Source of the DNA: Agrobacterium tumefaciens
Lineage (GTDB): Bacteria; Pseudomonadota; Alphaproteobacteria; Rhizobiales; Rhizobiaceae
DNA length: 64,000 nucleotides
Direction of reading: 5' to 3'
Assembly: GCA_017744915.1 (NCBI GenBank)
Contig: JAGIAH010000015.1
Coordinates: 20,443 to 84,442, forward strand
This document shows positions 46,222 to 54,753 of the stretch, one piece after another. The notes beneath the pieces are model-generated. The model searched no databases and was not told the origin of the DNA. It worked only from the letters and a program-made list of their open reading frames with translations. Position 1 is the stretch's first letter. Each line of letters opens with the position of its first letter. A program made the position numbers and the translations under genes.

Positions 46222-47244
46222 ATGACAACCCTGATGCGCCAGGAAATCGATGAGATTCCCGATGCTGTCGCCCGCCTGCTGGACAATGCCAAGACCGACT
46301 TCCTGGAGGCCGGCAGCAAGCTGAAGGCCCGTGACCCTGCGGTCGTCGTCACCATTGCCCGCGGCTCCTCCGATCACGCCGCACATTTCCTGAAATATGC
46401 GATCGAATTGCAGACCGGTCTGCCGGTCGCCTCGCTCGGCCCCTCGCTCGCCTCCATCTACCAGACGAAACTGCGGCTTGAACGGGCAGCGGCCTTCGCC
46501 GTCTCGCAATCCGGCAAGAGCCCGGATATCGTCGCGCTCGCACAAAGTGCCCGCAAGGGCGGCGCGCTCACCTTCTCGCTCGTCAACACCCTGCCTTCTC
46601 CCCTGGGTGAGGCGGCCGATCATGCCATCAATATTCAGGCAGGACCGGAAAAAGCCGTGGCAGCAACCAAATCCTTCGTCAATTCCATCGTTGCGGGTCT
46701 GGCGATCCTTGCCGAATGGACCGAGGACAGCCTGCTTGCCAAGGCCGTCAGCGCCCTGCCGCAGAATTTCGCCAAGGCCATCGCGCTCGATTGGAGCCAT
46801 ATCGGCGAGGCGGTGAAGGGCGAAGAATCGCTTTACATGCTGGGCCGCGGCCCTGCCCTTGCCATTGCCGCGGAAGCCGCGCTGAAATGCAAGGAAACCT
46901 GCGAGCTACATGCGGAAGCCTATTCCTCGGCGGAAGTCATGCACGGCCCGGTCTCGCTGGTCGCGCCGCAATTCCCCGTCATCGCCTTTGCCGCCCGCGA
47001 CCGTGCCGAGACCTCCGTCACGGATATCGCCGCAGGTCTTGCCAATAAAGGTGCAAGCGTTTTCGTTACCTCCACAAAGGGCAGCCCGGCCAAGCCCCTG
47101 CCTTTCGTGGAGACCAACCACCCGCTGACCGATGCATTGCTGCTGATTGCACCGTTTTACGGCTTCATCGAACAATTGTCCCGAGCACGCGGCTTCAACC
47201 CGGATGCACCCGTGGCATTGAAGAAGGTGACGGAAACCCAATGA
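46222..47244 (+). CDS. SIS-domain glucosamine-6-phosphate deaminase (NagB-II/AgaS-like)
   Basis: 340 residues with two SIS domains, like the isomerase half of GlmS but without the glutaminase. Key sequences are VTIARGSSDHAAHFLKYAIE, FAVSQSGKSPDIVALAQSAR, KAVAATKSFVNSIVAGLAIL and HAEAYSSAEVMHGPVSLVAP. NagB-II enzymes turn GlcN-6-P into fructose-6-P and ammonia and replace classical NagB in many Alphaproteobacteria. It lies between the GntR regulator and nagA, and its stop overlaps the nagA start (ATGA). No classical NagB is present in the window. Confidence 0.9.
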   Translation: MTTLMRQEIDEIPDAVARLLDNAKTDFLEAGSKLKARDPAVVVTIARGSSDHAAHFLKYAIELQTGLPVASLGPSLASIYQTKLRLERAAAFAVSQSGKSPDIVALAQSARKGGALTFSLVNTLPSPLGEAADHAINIQAGPEKAVAATKSFVNSIVAGLAILAEWTEDSLLAKAVSALPQNFAKAIALDWSHIGEAVKGEESLYMLGRGPALAIAAEAALKCKETCELHAEAYSSAEVMHGPVSLVAPQFPVIAFAARDRAETSVTDIAAGLANKGASVFVTSTKGSPAKPLPFVETNHPLTDALLLIAPFYGFIEQLSRARGFNPDAPVALKKVTETQ

Positions 47245-48407
47245 GCGGCATCAAGGCATTTGTCGGCGCCCGCATTTTCGACGGTGCCGTGTGGCACGAT
47301 GACAAGGTGCTCCTGACCGGCGGCGGGCATGTCACCGCCATCTCGGACGGCGTGCCAGCCGAGGCCGAAACGATCGATGTGAAGGGACTGCTGATCGCGC
47401 CGGGCTTCATCGATCTTCAGGTCAATGGTGGCGGTGGGGTGATGTTCAACAACCAGCCCGATGTCGAGGGCATTGCCCGCATCTGCTCGGCCCACGCCAG
47501 GTTCGGCACGACAGCGCTGATGGTCACGCTCATCACAGACCGGCCGGATGTGACGGCAGAAGCGGCACAGGCGGGTATTGCCGCCGGCAAGAAGCAGGTG
47601 CCGGGCTTTCTGGGCCTGCATTTCGAAGGGCCGCATCTTTCCGTCGCACGCAAGGGCACACATGATCCGGCGCTGATCCGCAAGATGGAGACGGCCGATC
47701 TTGCCGTTCTGACCGGCTGCAAGGCGGAACTTGCCTTCGTGATGACGACCATTGCCCCTGAGAACGTGACCGAGGAGCAGGTCGCAGCACTCAGAAAAGC
47801 CGGCATCACCGTCAGCCTCGGCCATACCGATACCGGCCTTGGTGTTGCGACGGCCTATGCCGAGGCCGGCGCTTCCATGGTGACACATCTTTTCAACGCC
47901 ATGAGCCCGCTCGGCCATCGCGAACCGGGTCTGGTGGGCGCAGCCCTTTCGAACGGCGGACTGGATTGCGGGCTGATCGCCGACGGTTTCCATGTCGATC
48001 CCGCTGCCATCGGCATTGCGCTACGCGCCAAGAATGGCCCCGGCCGGATTTTCCTCGTCACCGACGCCATGTCGACCATCGGCACGGATGATGATGGTTT
48101 CGAACTGAACGGCAGGCGCGTCTATCGCAATGGCGGGCGGCTGACGCTTGAAGACGGCACGCTGGCGGGGGCGGATATAGACATGCTCTCCTGCGTCCGC
48201 TTCATGCATGAGAAGCTGGACACGCCGCTGGAAGAAGCTTTGAGAATGGCATCCGCCTATCCTGCGCAGGCCATCGGCGCGTCGGATAAGGGAAAACTCC
48301 TGCCCGGTTTCGATGCCGATTTCGTTTTGCTGACACCCGATGTCCAGATGCATTCGACTTGGATTGGCGGAGAAAAAATCTACGATGCCGCGCATTCCGG
48401 AGTGTGA
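47241..48407 (+). CDS. nagA: N-acetylglucosamine-6-phosphate deacetylase
   Basis: 388-residue amidohydrolase that removes the acetyl group from GlcNAc-6-P. Metal and substrate residues are visible: GLHFEGPHLSVARKGTHDPA (metal Glu, His), VSLGHTDTGLGVATAYAEAG, MVTHLFNAMSPLGHREPGLV and FLVTDAMSTIG with the catalytic Asp. Length and motifs fit NagA. Its product feeds the SIS deaminase, whose gene overlaps it by 4 bp. The kinase gene follows after 3 bp. Confidence 0.95.
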   Translation: MSGIKAFVGARIFDGAVWHDDKVLLTGGGHVTAISDGVPAEAETIDVKGLLIAPGFIDLQVNGGGGVMFNNQPDVEGIARICSAHARFGTTALMVTLITDRPDVTAEAAQAGIAAGKKQVPGFLGLHFEGPHLSVARKGTHDPALIRKMETADLAVLTGCKAELAFVMTTIAPENVTEEQVAALRKAGITVSLGHTDTGLGVATAYAEAGASMVTHLFNAMSPLGHREPGLVGAALSNGGLDCGLIADGFHVDPAAIGIALRAKNGPGRIFLVTDAMSTIGTDDDGFELNGRRVYRNGGRLTLEDGTLAGADIDMLSCVRFMHEKLDTPLEEALRMASAYPAQAIGASDKGKLLPGFDADFVLLTPDVQMHSTWIGGEKIYDAAHSGV

Positions 48408-48410
48408 ACC

Positions 48411-49331
48411 ATGATCGTTTGTTTCGATATTGGCGGAACGACCATCAAGGGCGCGGTTGCCCATGCCCCGGACGATATTCGCCCCGTGCCGCGCATACCA
48501 ACGCCGAAAACCAGTTTCGAAGACTTCGCCGCCGGCCTCAAATCCGTCATCGATGCGAGCGGTGGCACGCCCGGCTGCGTATCGTTGTCGATTGCCGGTG
48601 TCATCGATCCCGACACTGGCAAGGCTACCGTCGCCAATATTCCGAGCATTCATGGCCGGGTCCTGAAGGACGAGCTGGAAAAAGCCCTCAACCTTCCCGT
48701 CATCGTGTCGAACGACGCGGATTGTTTCGTGATCGCCGAATCGGAAATCGGCTCGGGTCAGGGCCACCGCGTGGTTTTTGGCGTCATCCTTGGAACGGGT
48801 GTCGGCGGCGGCCTGGTGATCGATGGCAAGCTCATCAACAGCCATGGCGGTTTCGCCGGCGAATGGGGCCATGGTCCGGTGGCCGCGACACTGGCCGGCA
48901 ATCCGCCGGTCTCGCTGCCCCGCTTCGAATGCGGCTGTGGCCTCACCGGCTGTGTCGACGCCATCGGCAGCGCCCGCGGCATGGAAAAGCTGCACGCGCA
49001 TCTTCACCGGCAGGAGATGACCAGCGAGGACATTATCGCCGCCTGGCAGGCAGGCGATGCAAAAGCCGCCAGAACCATCGATGTTCTCATCGATATTCTC
49101 GCCTCGCCGCTGGCGATGGTGATCAATGTCACCGGCGCGACCATCGTTCCGGTCGGCGGTGGCCTTTCGAACTCAAAGGAGCTTCTTGCCGCTTTGGATG
49201 AAGCGGTCAGGGCCCGTATTCTCAGACGCTTCGACCGCCCGCTGGTCGTGCCCGCGATCTGCCGCATCGAGCCCGGGCTGATCGGATCGGCCGTTATCGG
49301 ACTGAAATATGCGCAGGAGATCGCCGGATAG
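48411..49331 (+). CDS. nagK: ROK family sugar kinase, probable N-acetylglucosamine kinase
   Basis: 306 residues. The phosphate-binding motif is CFDIGGTTIKGAVAHA (about 4-19); LGTGVGGGLVIDGKL follows; RFECGCGLTGCVDAIGS gives the ROK zinc site (CxCGxxGCxD). In this operon it most likely makes GlcNAc-6-P for NagA. The importer encoded nearby is an ABC system that delivers unphosphorylated sugar, so a kinase is needed, in agreement with this role. ManNAc kinase is a less likely alternative. Confidence 0.85.
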   Translation: MIVCFDIGGTTIKGAVAHAPDDIRPVPRIPTPKTSFEDFAAGLKSVIDASGGTPGCVSLSIAGVIDPDTGKATVANIPSIHGRVLKDELEKALNLPVIVSNDADCFVIAESEIGSGQGHRVVFGVILGTGVGGGLVIDGKLINSHGGFAGEWGHGPVAATLAGNPPVSLPRFECGCGLTGCVDAIGSARGMEKLHAHLHRQEMTSEDIIAAWQAGDAKAARTIDVLIDILASPLAMVINVTGATIVPVGGGLSNSKELLAALDEAVRARILRRFDRPLVVPAICRIEPGLIGSAVIGLKYAQEIAG

Positions 49332-49343
49332 TCCTGACCGGCC

Positions 49344-50600
49344 TCACAACGTTTCGATCTTTTCCCGCCGGAAACCGAGCCCAACCAGCCGGCCCGTCAG
49401 GTGGGAAAGAAGCGGAAACCGAATGATCGCCCGCACGAAGGCAGGCGGGCCTTTGGGTTTTTCCGATTTTTCTTCCTGCCCTTTCTTGCGACCGATGCGT
49501 ATCATTCGCTGCAGAAACTGTGTGGCTTTTGTCGGGAAGGACCGCCGCTTTTCGATTGCGGCGAGGTCGTCGTCACGAATAGCCCGGCCGGACACCAGTA
49601 CCGGCACCAGTATATTGGCGGCCGCAACCGCATCCTGAATGGCCAGATTGACGCCGACGCCGCCGACGGGCGACATGGCATGGGCCGCATCTCCGATGCA
49701 GATCAGGCCGGGTTTCCACCAGCGCTTCAGCCGGTCGATACGAACGGTCAGGAGATGCACATCGTCCCAGCTTTTGATCTCATCGAGCCTTTCGCGCGGG
49801 AAAGGGCAGATTTGCGCGACCCTGTCCCGGAAGGCTTCCAGCCCCTCAAGCTTTATGTCCGCGAAAAATCCCTTGCGCACCACATAACCGCACTGCCAGT
49901 AGTCACCCCGGTTGATCATTACGAAACCCTGGCGCGAACCGGCATGCCCCATGGTTTCGGTCGGATCCTCAGGTTGTTTCGAAAGGCGCAGCCAGAGCAC
50001 CTCGGTCGGAATTCCAAAGCGCTGGATCTCGAGCCCCGCCGCCTCGCGGACGATGGAGTTGCGGCCATCCGCACCGACCACCAGTTCGGCGGCAATCTCG
50101 ATGACGCCGTCAGAGGTTTCGACGGTGAAACCGCCCACCCTCCCGTCCTGTTCGAGGAGGCCGGTCACCGGAGCGTTCATCAGCAGCCGGAAATTTTCAT
50201 ACTGGCCTGCCTTGCCGACGATGAAATTGAGAAAATCCCATTGCGGCATGAAGGCGATGAAACGGTGCCGGACCGGCAGGCGGGAAAAATCCGCAATCGT
50301 AACACGCTCGCCACCGATAACCGCGTTCAGCCGCGGCGCACGCGTATGCGGAAGGCTCAGGAACTCGTCGATGAAACCGAGCTGCTCCATCAGTTCAAGT
50401 GTGGAAGGATGGATGGTATCGCCGCGAAAATCGCGCAGGAAATCCCCGTGTTTTTCGACGACAACCACATCGATACCGCTGCGGGCAAGCAGCAGGCCAA
50501 GCATCATGCCCGCCGGCCCACCACCGGCCACAGCAACGCAGGTGCGAATATGCTGAACAGCCTTGCCGTCCTTTTCATGCCCGGCTTTCGCGTCTTCCAT
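49344..50600 (-). CDS. FAD-dependent monooxygenase (UbiH/PHBH-like)
   Basis: 418-residue group A flavoprotein. It has the N-terminal CVAVAGGGPAGMMLGLLLAR (GxGxxG), the DG motif ELVVGADGRNSIVREAAGLE and the second FAD motif ICIGDAAHAMSPVGGVGVNL. The last 60 residues are basic (RIGRKKGQEEKSEKPKG) and may be a peripheral membrane anchor. It hydroxylates an aromatic or quinone-like substrate by family; the specific one is unknown. It lies 32 bp after the PAP2 gene on the same strand, with GGGGGTAGG before the ATG. Confidence 0.87.
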   Translation of the reverse strand: MEDAKAGHEKDGKAVQHIRTCVAVAGGGPAGMMLGLLLARSGIDVVVVEKHGDFLRDFRGDTIHPSTLELMEQLGFIDEFLSLPHTRAPRLNAVIGGERVTIADFSRLPVRHRFIAFMPQWDFLNFIVGKAGQYENFRLLMNAPVTGLLEQDGRVGGFTVETSDGVIEIAAELVVGADGRNSIVREAAGLEIQRFGIPTEVLWLRLSKQPEDPTETMGHAGSRQGFVMINRGDYWQCGYVVRKGFFADIKLEGLEAFRDRVAQICPFPRERLDEIKSWDDVHLLTVRIDRLKRWWKPGLICIGDAAHAMSPVGGVGVNLAIQDAVAAANILVPVLVSGRAIRDDDLAAIEKRRSFPTKATQFLQRMIRIGRKKGQEEKSEKPKGPPAFVRAIIRFPLLSHLTGRLVGLGFRREKIETL

Positions 50601-50632
50601 CGCCTACCCCCATTCCGTCCCGTTAAAAGTCC

Positions 50633-51337
50633 CTATCTTATCTCCGTCGCCGGCAGGTTTGCATTTTTCGGCTGCGGCCAACCATGCGCATCGAAACGAA
50701 ACAGCATTTCGGACCGGGCGAAGATAAAGGCGAAGGCCATGGCCGTCCACAGGCCGAGCAACAGCCCGGCGGCAACGTCGCTTGGATAATGCGCGCCAAC
50801 GATGACGCGCGAAACACCGATGATAAGCGCGAACAGCAGGAACACCCAGCGAAAGCGCGGCATCAGCATGGCAAAAACGCCAAAAAATGCCCCGGCCGCG
50901 GTCGAATGACCCGAGGGAAAGCTCTCATAGAGATTATCGCCGGTAAAAGGCGTGAGGCTGTAGGCGCCCATTTCCAGCAGAAGCTCCGGCCTTGCCCGTC
51001 CGATCAGGAATTTCAGCGTATGGACAAGAATGCTCGCCGTTCCGATCGTCAGGAAAAAATAGGCGAGAAGCCGCCATGCCGTTCTCAAACGCCCGGCATA
51101 GGTTCGCGCCTGCAGGACCCGCGCGCCGACATAGGCAAGAATAGCGAGCGCGCCGGTGGAATAAAGCATCCAGCGGAACGTTCCGAAATCGGTAATGGCG
51201 CGGTTGAAGGAGACCACCCTGCCCGGCAGGGCCTGCGCGGTTTCGGAAAGGCGCGGGTCGAAAGGAATGAAGACCAGCACCAGCACAAGGCTTGCCGCAA
51301 AAATCCACCCGCTGGAAACCAGGAAACGTCGCATCAT
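50633..51337 (-). CDS. PAP2 family membrane phosphatase
   Basis: 234-residue membrane protein with about six helices and the three-part acid phosphatase signature: KFLIGRARP, FPSGHSTAAGAFFG and SRVIVGAHYPSDVAAG (KX6RP, PSGH, SRX5HX3D), with His in the last two as catalytic residues. Likely substrates are phosphatidic acid, undecaprenyl pyrophosphate or lipid A phosphates. It could recycle undecaprenyl carrier for glycan synthesis, but context does not decide this. ATG 51337 or the next ATG at 51334 is the start; AGAGG precedes both. Confidence 0.92.
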   Translation of the reverse strand: MMRRFLVSSGWIFAASLVLVLVFIPFDPRLSETAQALPGRVVSFNRAITDFGTFRWMLYSTGALAILAYVGARVLQARTYAGRLRTAWRLLAYFFLTIGTASILVHTLKFLIGRARPELLLEMGAYSLTPFTGDNLYESFPSGHSTAAGAFFGVFAMLMPRFRWVFLLFALIIGVSRVIVGAHYPSDVAAGLLLGLWTAMAFAFIFARSEMLFRFDAHGWPQPKNANLPATEIR

Positions 51338-51435
51338 CGTCCTCTCATCGTTTTTCTTGCATATGGCTTTGCCCTCCCCAAAAACAATAGGTGGGCTTTG
51401 TCCTTGTTATGGCTGGTTTTCACGAGTAGAGGCTA

Positions 51436-51482
51436 ATGCATGTCGCCCGAAGATGTGCAGCGGTTTCGGGAGAACGGCATGT
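51436..51482. repeat. Rhizobial intergenic palindromic repeat in the dxr leader
   Basis: The stretch beginning ATGCATGTCGCCCGAAGATG and running through CAGCGGTTTCGGGAGAACGG to CATG folds as nested arms: CCCGAA (51446-51451) with TTCGGG (51465-51470), and CATGTCG (51439-51445) with CGGCATG (51475-51481, one G-T pair). I recall this sequence as a frequent dispersed element in Agrobacterium and Rhizobium intergenic DNA. It lies 28 bp upstream of the dxr ATG, in the mRNA leader. Confidence 0.6.
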
Positions 51483-51509
51483 GAACCGAAAACCACCGAC
51501 GGGCTGAAG

Positions 51510-52703
51510 ATGACGAATGCCAGTGAAATGCCACGCAAGCTGACCATATTGGGTTCGACGGGTTCGATCGGCACCAATACGCTGGACGTCGTGCGTCAGC
51601 TGGGCGGCCGCGACGGGTTCGAGATCATGGCTCTGACCGGTGCGGGCAACATCGCACTTCTGGCGGAACAGGCGCGGGAATTTGGCGCGCAGCTCGCGGT
51701 CACTGCGGACGATGACAAATACGAAGCGCTGAAATCCGCCCTTGCCGGCACCGGCATCAAGGTTGCTGCGGGCAAATCCGGCCTCGAAGAGGCAGCCTCG
51801 ATGGAAGCCGGATGGGTGATGGCGGCGATTGCGGGAACCCCCGGCCTCGCGCCCACACTGACGGCCGCCCGGCGCGGTGCCGATATTGCACTTGCCAACA
51901 AGGAATGTCTGGTTTCGGCAGGCGATGTTTTTCTGCACACGATCAGGCAGGGCGGCGGCCGGCTGATCCCGGTCGACAGCGAACACAGCGCGATCTTCCA
52001 GTGCCTGACGGGCGAACACAAACAGGCCGTGGAACGCATCGTGCTGACGGCCTCCGGCGGGCCGTTCCGCACCTGGTCACGCGACGAAATGTCCAACGTC
52101 ACGGCGGATATCGCCCGCGCCCATCCCAACTGGTCGATGGGGCTGAAGGTCTCGATCGGCAGTGCCTCGATGTTCAACAAGGGGCTGGAAATGATCGAGG
52201 CGAAATATCTCTTCGATCTCAGGCCCGACCAGGTGGAAGTGATCGTCCACCCGCAGTCGATCATCCATTCGATGGTGGGTTATACCGATGGTTCCTATAT
52301 CGCCCAGCTCGGCTCCCCCGATATGCGCACCGCCATTTCTTATGCCCTCACCTATCCGCAACGCGGCAATCTGAATGTCGAGCGGCTGGATTTCGCAAAA
52401 CTGGCACGGCTCGATTTCGAAGCGCCGGATGAAACCCGGTTCCCGGCGATCCGGCTGGCCCGCATGGCGCTAGAGCGTGGCGGTTTGCAGGGTGCCGCCC
52501 TGAATGCCGCCGAGGAGACCGCCTTTCACGCCTTCGTTGCCGGCGGCATCGGTTTTCTCGATATGGCCGAGATCGTCGAAACGGTCATGGACCGCATGCA
52601 TGACGGGCGCTCCGCCGAGACGATGGACGATGTTTTCGCGGCAGACGAGGAAGCCCGAAGCCATGCGCTGGAACTCATCGCCACAAAAGAAAAGGCCGCG
52701 TAA
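51510..52703 (+). CDS. dxr: 1-deoxy-D-xylulose-5-phosphate reductoisomerase
   Basis: 397-residue NADPH-dependent enzyme of the MEP isoprenoid pathway (DXP to MEP). It shows the cofactor motif KLTILGSTGSIGTNTLDVVR, then LANKECLVSAGDVFL, the metal/substrate region IPVDSEHSAIFQCL, TASGGPFRTWS and NWSMGLKVSIGSASMFNKGL, and ends EEARSHALELIATKEKAA. The frame is open upstream to 51195, but that part is antisense to the PAP2 gene; the ATG at 51510 gives the standard length. Its 3' end overlaps the terminator hairpin of hemA. Confidence 0.97.
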   Translation: MTNASEMPRKLTILGSTGSIGTNTLDVVRQLGGRDGFEIMALTGAGNIALLAEQAREFGAQLAVTADDDKYEALKSALAGTGIKVAAGKSGLEEAASMEAGWVMAAIAGTPGLAPTLTAARRGADIALANKECLVSAGDVFLHTIRQGGGRLIPVDSEHSAIFQCLTGEHKQAVERIVLTASGGPFRTWSRDEMSNVTADIARAHPNWSMGLKVSIGSASMFNKGLEMIEAKYLFDLRPDQVEVIVHPQSIIHSMVGYTDGSYIAQLGSPDMRTAISYALTYPQRGNLNVERLDFAKLARLDFEAPDETRFPAIRLARMALERGGLQGAALNAAEETAFHAFVAGGIGFLDMAEIVETVMDRMHDGRSAETMDDVFAADEEARSHALELIATKEKAA

Positions 52704-52711
52704 ACGCGGCC
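52684..52711 (-). terminator. hemA terminator overlapping the end of dxr
   Basis: On the minus strand GGCCGCG-TTTA-CGCGGCC (52711-52694) followed by TTTTCTTTT, a good intrinsic terminator for hemA, whose stop is 27 bp away. The hairpin includes the last codons and stop of dxr. On the plus strand it is followed only by TGACTTCTTCT, so dxr termination would be weaker. Confidence 0.85.
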
Positions 52712-52737
52712 TGACTTCTTCTATCTGAACCGCGGCC

Positions 52738-53955
52738 TCACGCCACCGCACGCGCCAGCGCACAATGCGACCAAAGCTGGTGCAATGCACCGACCAGATG
52801 CTCGATATCGGCATCGCTATGCAGCGGCGTCGGCGTAATGCGCAGGCGCTCAGTCTTGCGCGGCACGGTCGGATAGTTGATCGGCTGTACGTAGACGCCG
52901 TGATTGTCGAGCAGGATATCCGAAATCCACTTGCACTTGGCGGCATCGCCGACCATGACCGGCACGATGTGGCTTGGATTGTCCATATGCGGAATACCGC
53001 GGGCATCGAGAAGACCACGCAGCTTGCGCACCCGGTCCTGATGGCGGGCGCGCTCGAAGGGGCTGGCCTTCAGGTGCTGGATCGAGGCGATCGCACCGGC
53101 AGCGAGCGACGGCGGCAGGGCCGTCGTGAAGATGAAGCCGGATGCGAAAGAACGGATGAAATCACAGACCGCGGTGGAGCCGGTGATATAACCGCCCATC
53201 ACGCCGAATGCCTTGCCAAGCGTACCCTCGATGATCGTCAGGCGATCCATCAGGCCTTCGCGCTCGGCAATGCCGCCGCCGCGCGGACCATACATGCCGA
53301 CAGCGTGGACTTCATCGAGATAGGTCATGGCACCGTAACGGTCGGCCAGATCGCAGATTTCCTTGATCGGCGCGATGTCGCCATCCATCGAATAGACGGA
53401 TTCAAAGGCGATGAGCTTCGGCGCATTCGGATCGGCGGCCTTGAGCTTCGCCTCAAGATCTTCGAGGTCGTTATGTTTCCAGATCACCCGCTCACAACGG
53501 CCGTAACGGATACCCTCAATCATCGATGCGTGGTTGAGCGCATCGGAGAAGATGATGAGGCCCGGAATTTTCTGGCCAAGCGTGCCGAGGGTTGCCCAGT
53601 TGGAAACATAACCCGAGGTGAAGATCAGCGCCGATTCCTTACCGTGAAGGTCAGCAAGTTCGCGCTCGAGCAGGACGTGATAATGGTTGGTGCCAGAAAT
53701 ATTCCGGGTGCCTCCCGCACCCGCGCCACAGTGATCGATGGCGGCTTTCATGGCTTCGATGACTTTCGGGTTCTGGCCCATGCCGAGATAGTCGTTGGAG
53801 CACCAGACGGTTACATCCTTGCGCTCGCCATTGGCGTTGTACCGTGTCGCGCGGGGAAAATTGCCCTGCTGGCGCTCGATATCCGCAAAAACGCGATAGC
53901 GTCCCTCAGAATGCAGGCTTTGCAGTTCCGTCGTGAAAAATGCCTCGAAGTCCAT
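52738..53955 (-). CDS. hemA: 5-aminolevulinate synthase
   Basis: 405-residue PLP enzyme that condenses glycine and succinyl-CoA to 5-aminolevulinate, the alphaproteobacterial route to haem. The sequence [20 protein letters not shown] is followed by [40 protein letters not shown], and [17 protein letters not shown] with the PLP lysine. It ends with the family C-terminus. The start [11 protein letters not shown] at 53955 gives the standard length and has GGAG upstream; the longer frame to 54009 does not. An FNR/FixK box lies about 150 bp upstream. Confidence 0.97.
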   Translation of the reverse strand: MDFEAFFTTELQSLHSEGRYRVFADIERQQGNFPRATRYNANGERKDVTVWCSNDYLGMGQNPKVIEAMKAAIDHCGAGAGGTRNISGTNHYHVLLERELADLHGKESALIFTSGYVSNWATLGTLGQKIPGLIIFSDALNHASMIEGIRYGRCERVIWKHNDLEDLEAKLKAADPNAPKLIAFESVYSMDGDIAPIKEICDLADRYGAMTYLDEVHAVGMYGPRGGGIAEREGLMDRLTIIEGTLGKAFGVMGGYITGSTAVCDFIRSFASGFIFTTALPPSLAAGAIASIQHLKASPFERARHQDRVRKLRGLLDARGIPHMDNPSHIVPVMVGDAAKCKWISDILLDNHGVYVQPINYPTVPRKTERLRITPTPLHSDADIEHLVGALHQLWSHCALARAVA

Positions 53956-54104
53956 GCCATGCTCCAGAATTGACCAGATCGTTTTCTGCCTCGATACGGG
54001 GACCGTCAACCCTTGCGGGTCACTTTAACCGTGTCTGCGTCAATTCGCCGTTGTTTTGAACCATTCCAATAAACCGTTTATAGAACCCAATGAAAAGTAC
54101 AAAA

Positions 54105-54118
54105 TTGATTCACATCAA
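54105..54118. promoter_or_regulatory. FNR/FixK-type anaerobox
   Basis: TTGAT-TCAC-ATCAA, a perfect match to the TTGAT-N4-ATCAA consensus of FnrN/FixK-family regulators. Its centre is about 156 bp upstream of the hemA ATG, so hemA is probably adjusted to oxygen supply, as is known for hemA genes in other Alphaproteobacteria. It could also act on the divergent lipoprotein promoter, whose -35 element begins 16 bp beyond it. Confidence 0.8.
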
Positions 54119-54133
54119 AAAACCCGGAATTTT

Positions 54134-54158
54134 GGAACCTTTTTCGCCCGGCCCCGTT
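54134..54158 (+). promoter_or_regulatory. Predicted EcfG (general stress sigma) promoter
   Basis: GGAAC (54134-54138), 16 bp, CGTT (54155-54158). This equals the -35/-10 consensus of promoters read by the alphaproteobacterial general stress sigma factor (EcfG/RpoE-type, with PhyR-NepR). The lipoprotein gene starts 168 bp downstream, giving an mRNA leader of roughly 160 nt. Confidence 0.7.
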
Positions 54159-54326
54159 GTTTGGGACGCAATCGATTTACGCTCGGCGGAAAGCCTGAAA
54201 GAGGAGGCTTCCCTAAACGACATCGAATTGTTAGTTATCTGTGGCGGTCGGAGGTAGCAGTCGCCGCAGATAAATATGGGACGCCTACCGAGCCGAAGAG
54301 CTCATTGTAACGTTGGAGAGAGTTTC

Positions 54327-54578
54327 ATGAAAAAGGCAATCATATTTGCGCTCGTCGGCCTGTTGCTTGCAAGCTGCACGCAGACTGAAAAGGGCGCTTC
54401 GATCGGCGCCGTTTCCGGTGCCGTCATTGGTGGGGCCATTACGGGTAACGTTCGCGGCGCAGCAGTTGGCGCGGCAATCGGCGGCGTGGGCGGTGCTCTG
54501 ATCGGCAATGCTTCCGAGCCGGGCTATTGCTATTATCGCGACCAGTACGGTCAGCGTTACACGGCACGTTGCCGCTAA
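54327..54578 (+). CDS. Small glycine-zipper lipoprotein
   Basis: 83 residues. The N-terminus MKKAIIFALVGLLLASCTQT has a lipobox (LLASC; lipidated Cys17). A glycine zipper follows (GASIGAVSGAVIGGAITGNV and GAAVGAAIGGVGGALIGNAS), as in the 17 kDa antigen/SlyB/YMGG families. The C-terminus is tyrosine- and arginine-rich (YCYYRDQYGQRYTARCR). It is probably an outer-membrane or periplasmic envelope lipoprotein. The ATG at 54327 has TTGGAGAGAG upstream; an earlier in-frame ATG at 54276 would lose the lipoprotein signal. It has its own stress-type promoter and terminator, so it is monocistronic. Confidence 0.85.
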   Translation: MKKAIIFALVGLLLASCTQTEKGASIGAVSGAVIGGAITGNVRGAAVGAAIGGVGGALIGNASEPGYCYYRDQYGQRYTARCR

Positions 54579-54604
54579 TCGCTTCGCGAAATACCGTTGC
54601 ACAG

Positions 54605-54630
54605 AAGCCCCGGTCATCCGGGGCTTTTTG
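54605..54630 (+). terminator. Rho-independent terminator after the lipoprotein gene
   Basis: AGCCCCGG-TCAT-CCGGGGCT followed by TTTTG: an eight-base-pair stem, a four-base loop and a short T-run, 26 bp after the stop. Confidence 0.93.
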
Positions 54631-54753
54631 CGTTATGGCGGGCAAAACTCAGGCGGAAGGGTCCTCAAAGCCGTTTATTTATGATTAAATTGCAATGTTA
54701 ACGGACAGGAAACGGGTTAGAGCGACAATAAATGCTCAACCATAAAGCAGCTT

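Larger units (their letters stand above)
53956..54326. promoter_or_regulatory. Shared control region of hemA and the lipoprotein gene
   Basis: 371 bp between divergent genes with no convincing gene. It holds a perfect FNR/FixK box (54105-54118) and a perfect EcfG-type promoter (54134-54158), given separately. An open frame from 54056 to 54310 has no recognisable features. Purine-rich GAGGAGG at about 54200 has no start codon at a suitable distance. Confidence 0.6.

Noticed and set aside
54056..54310. 84-codon frame between hemA and the lipoprotein gene
   Set aside because: Covers the FNR box and the EcfG promoter, no similarity or ribosome site; treated as non-coding.
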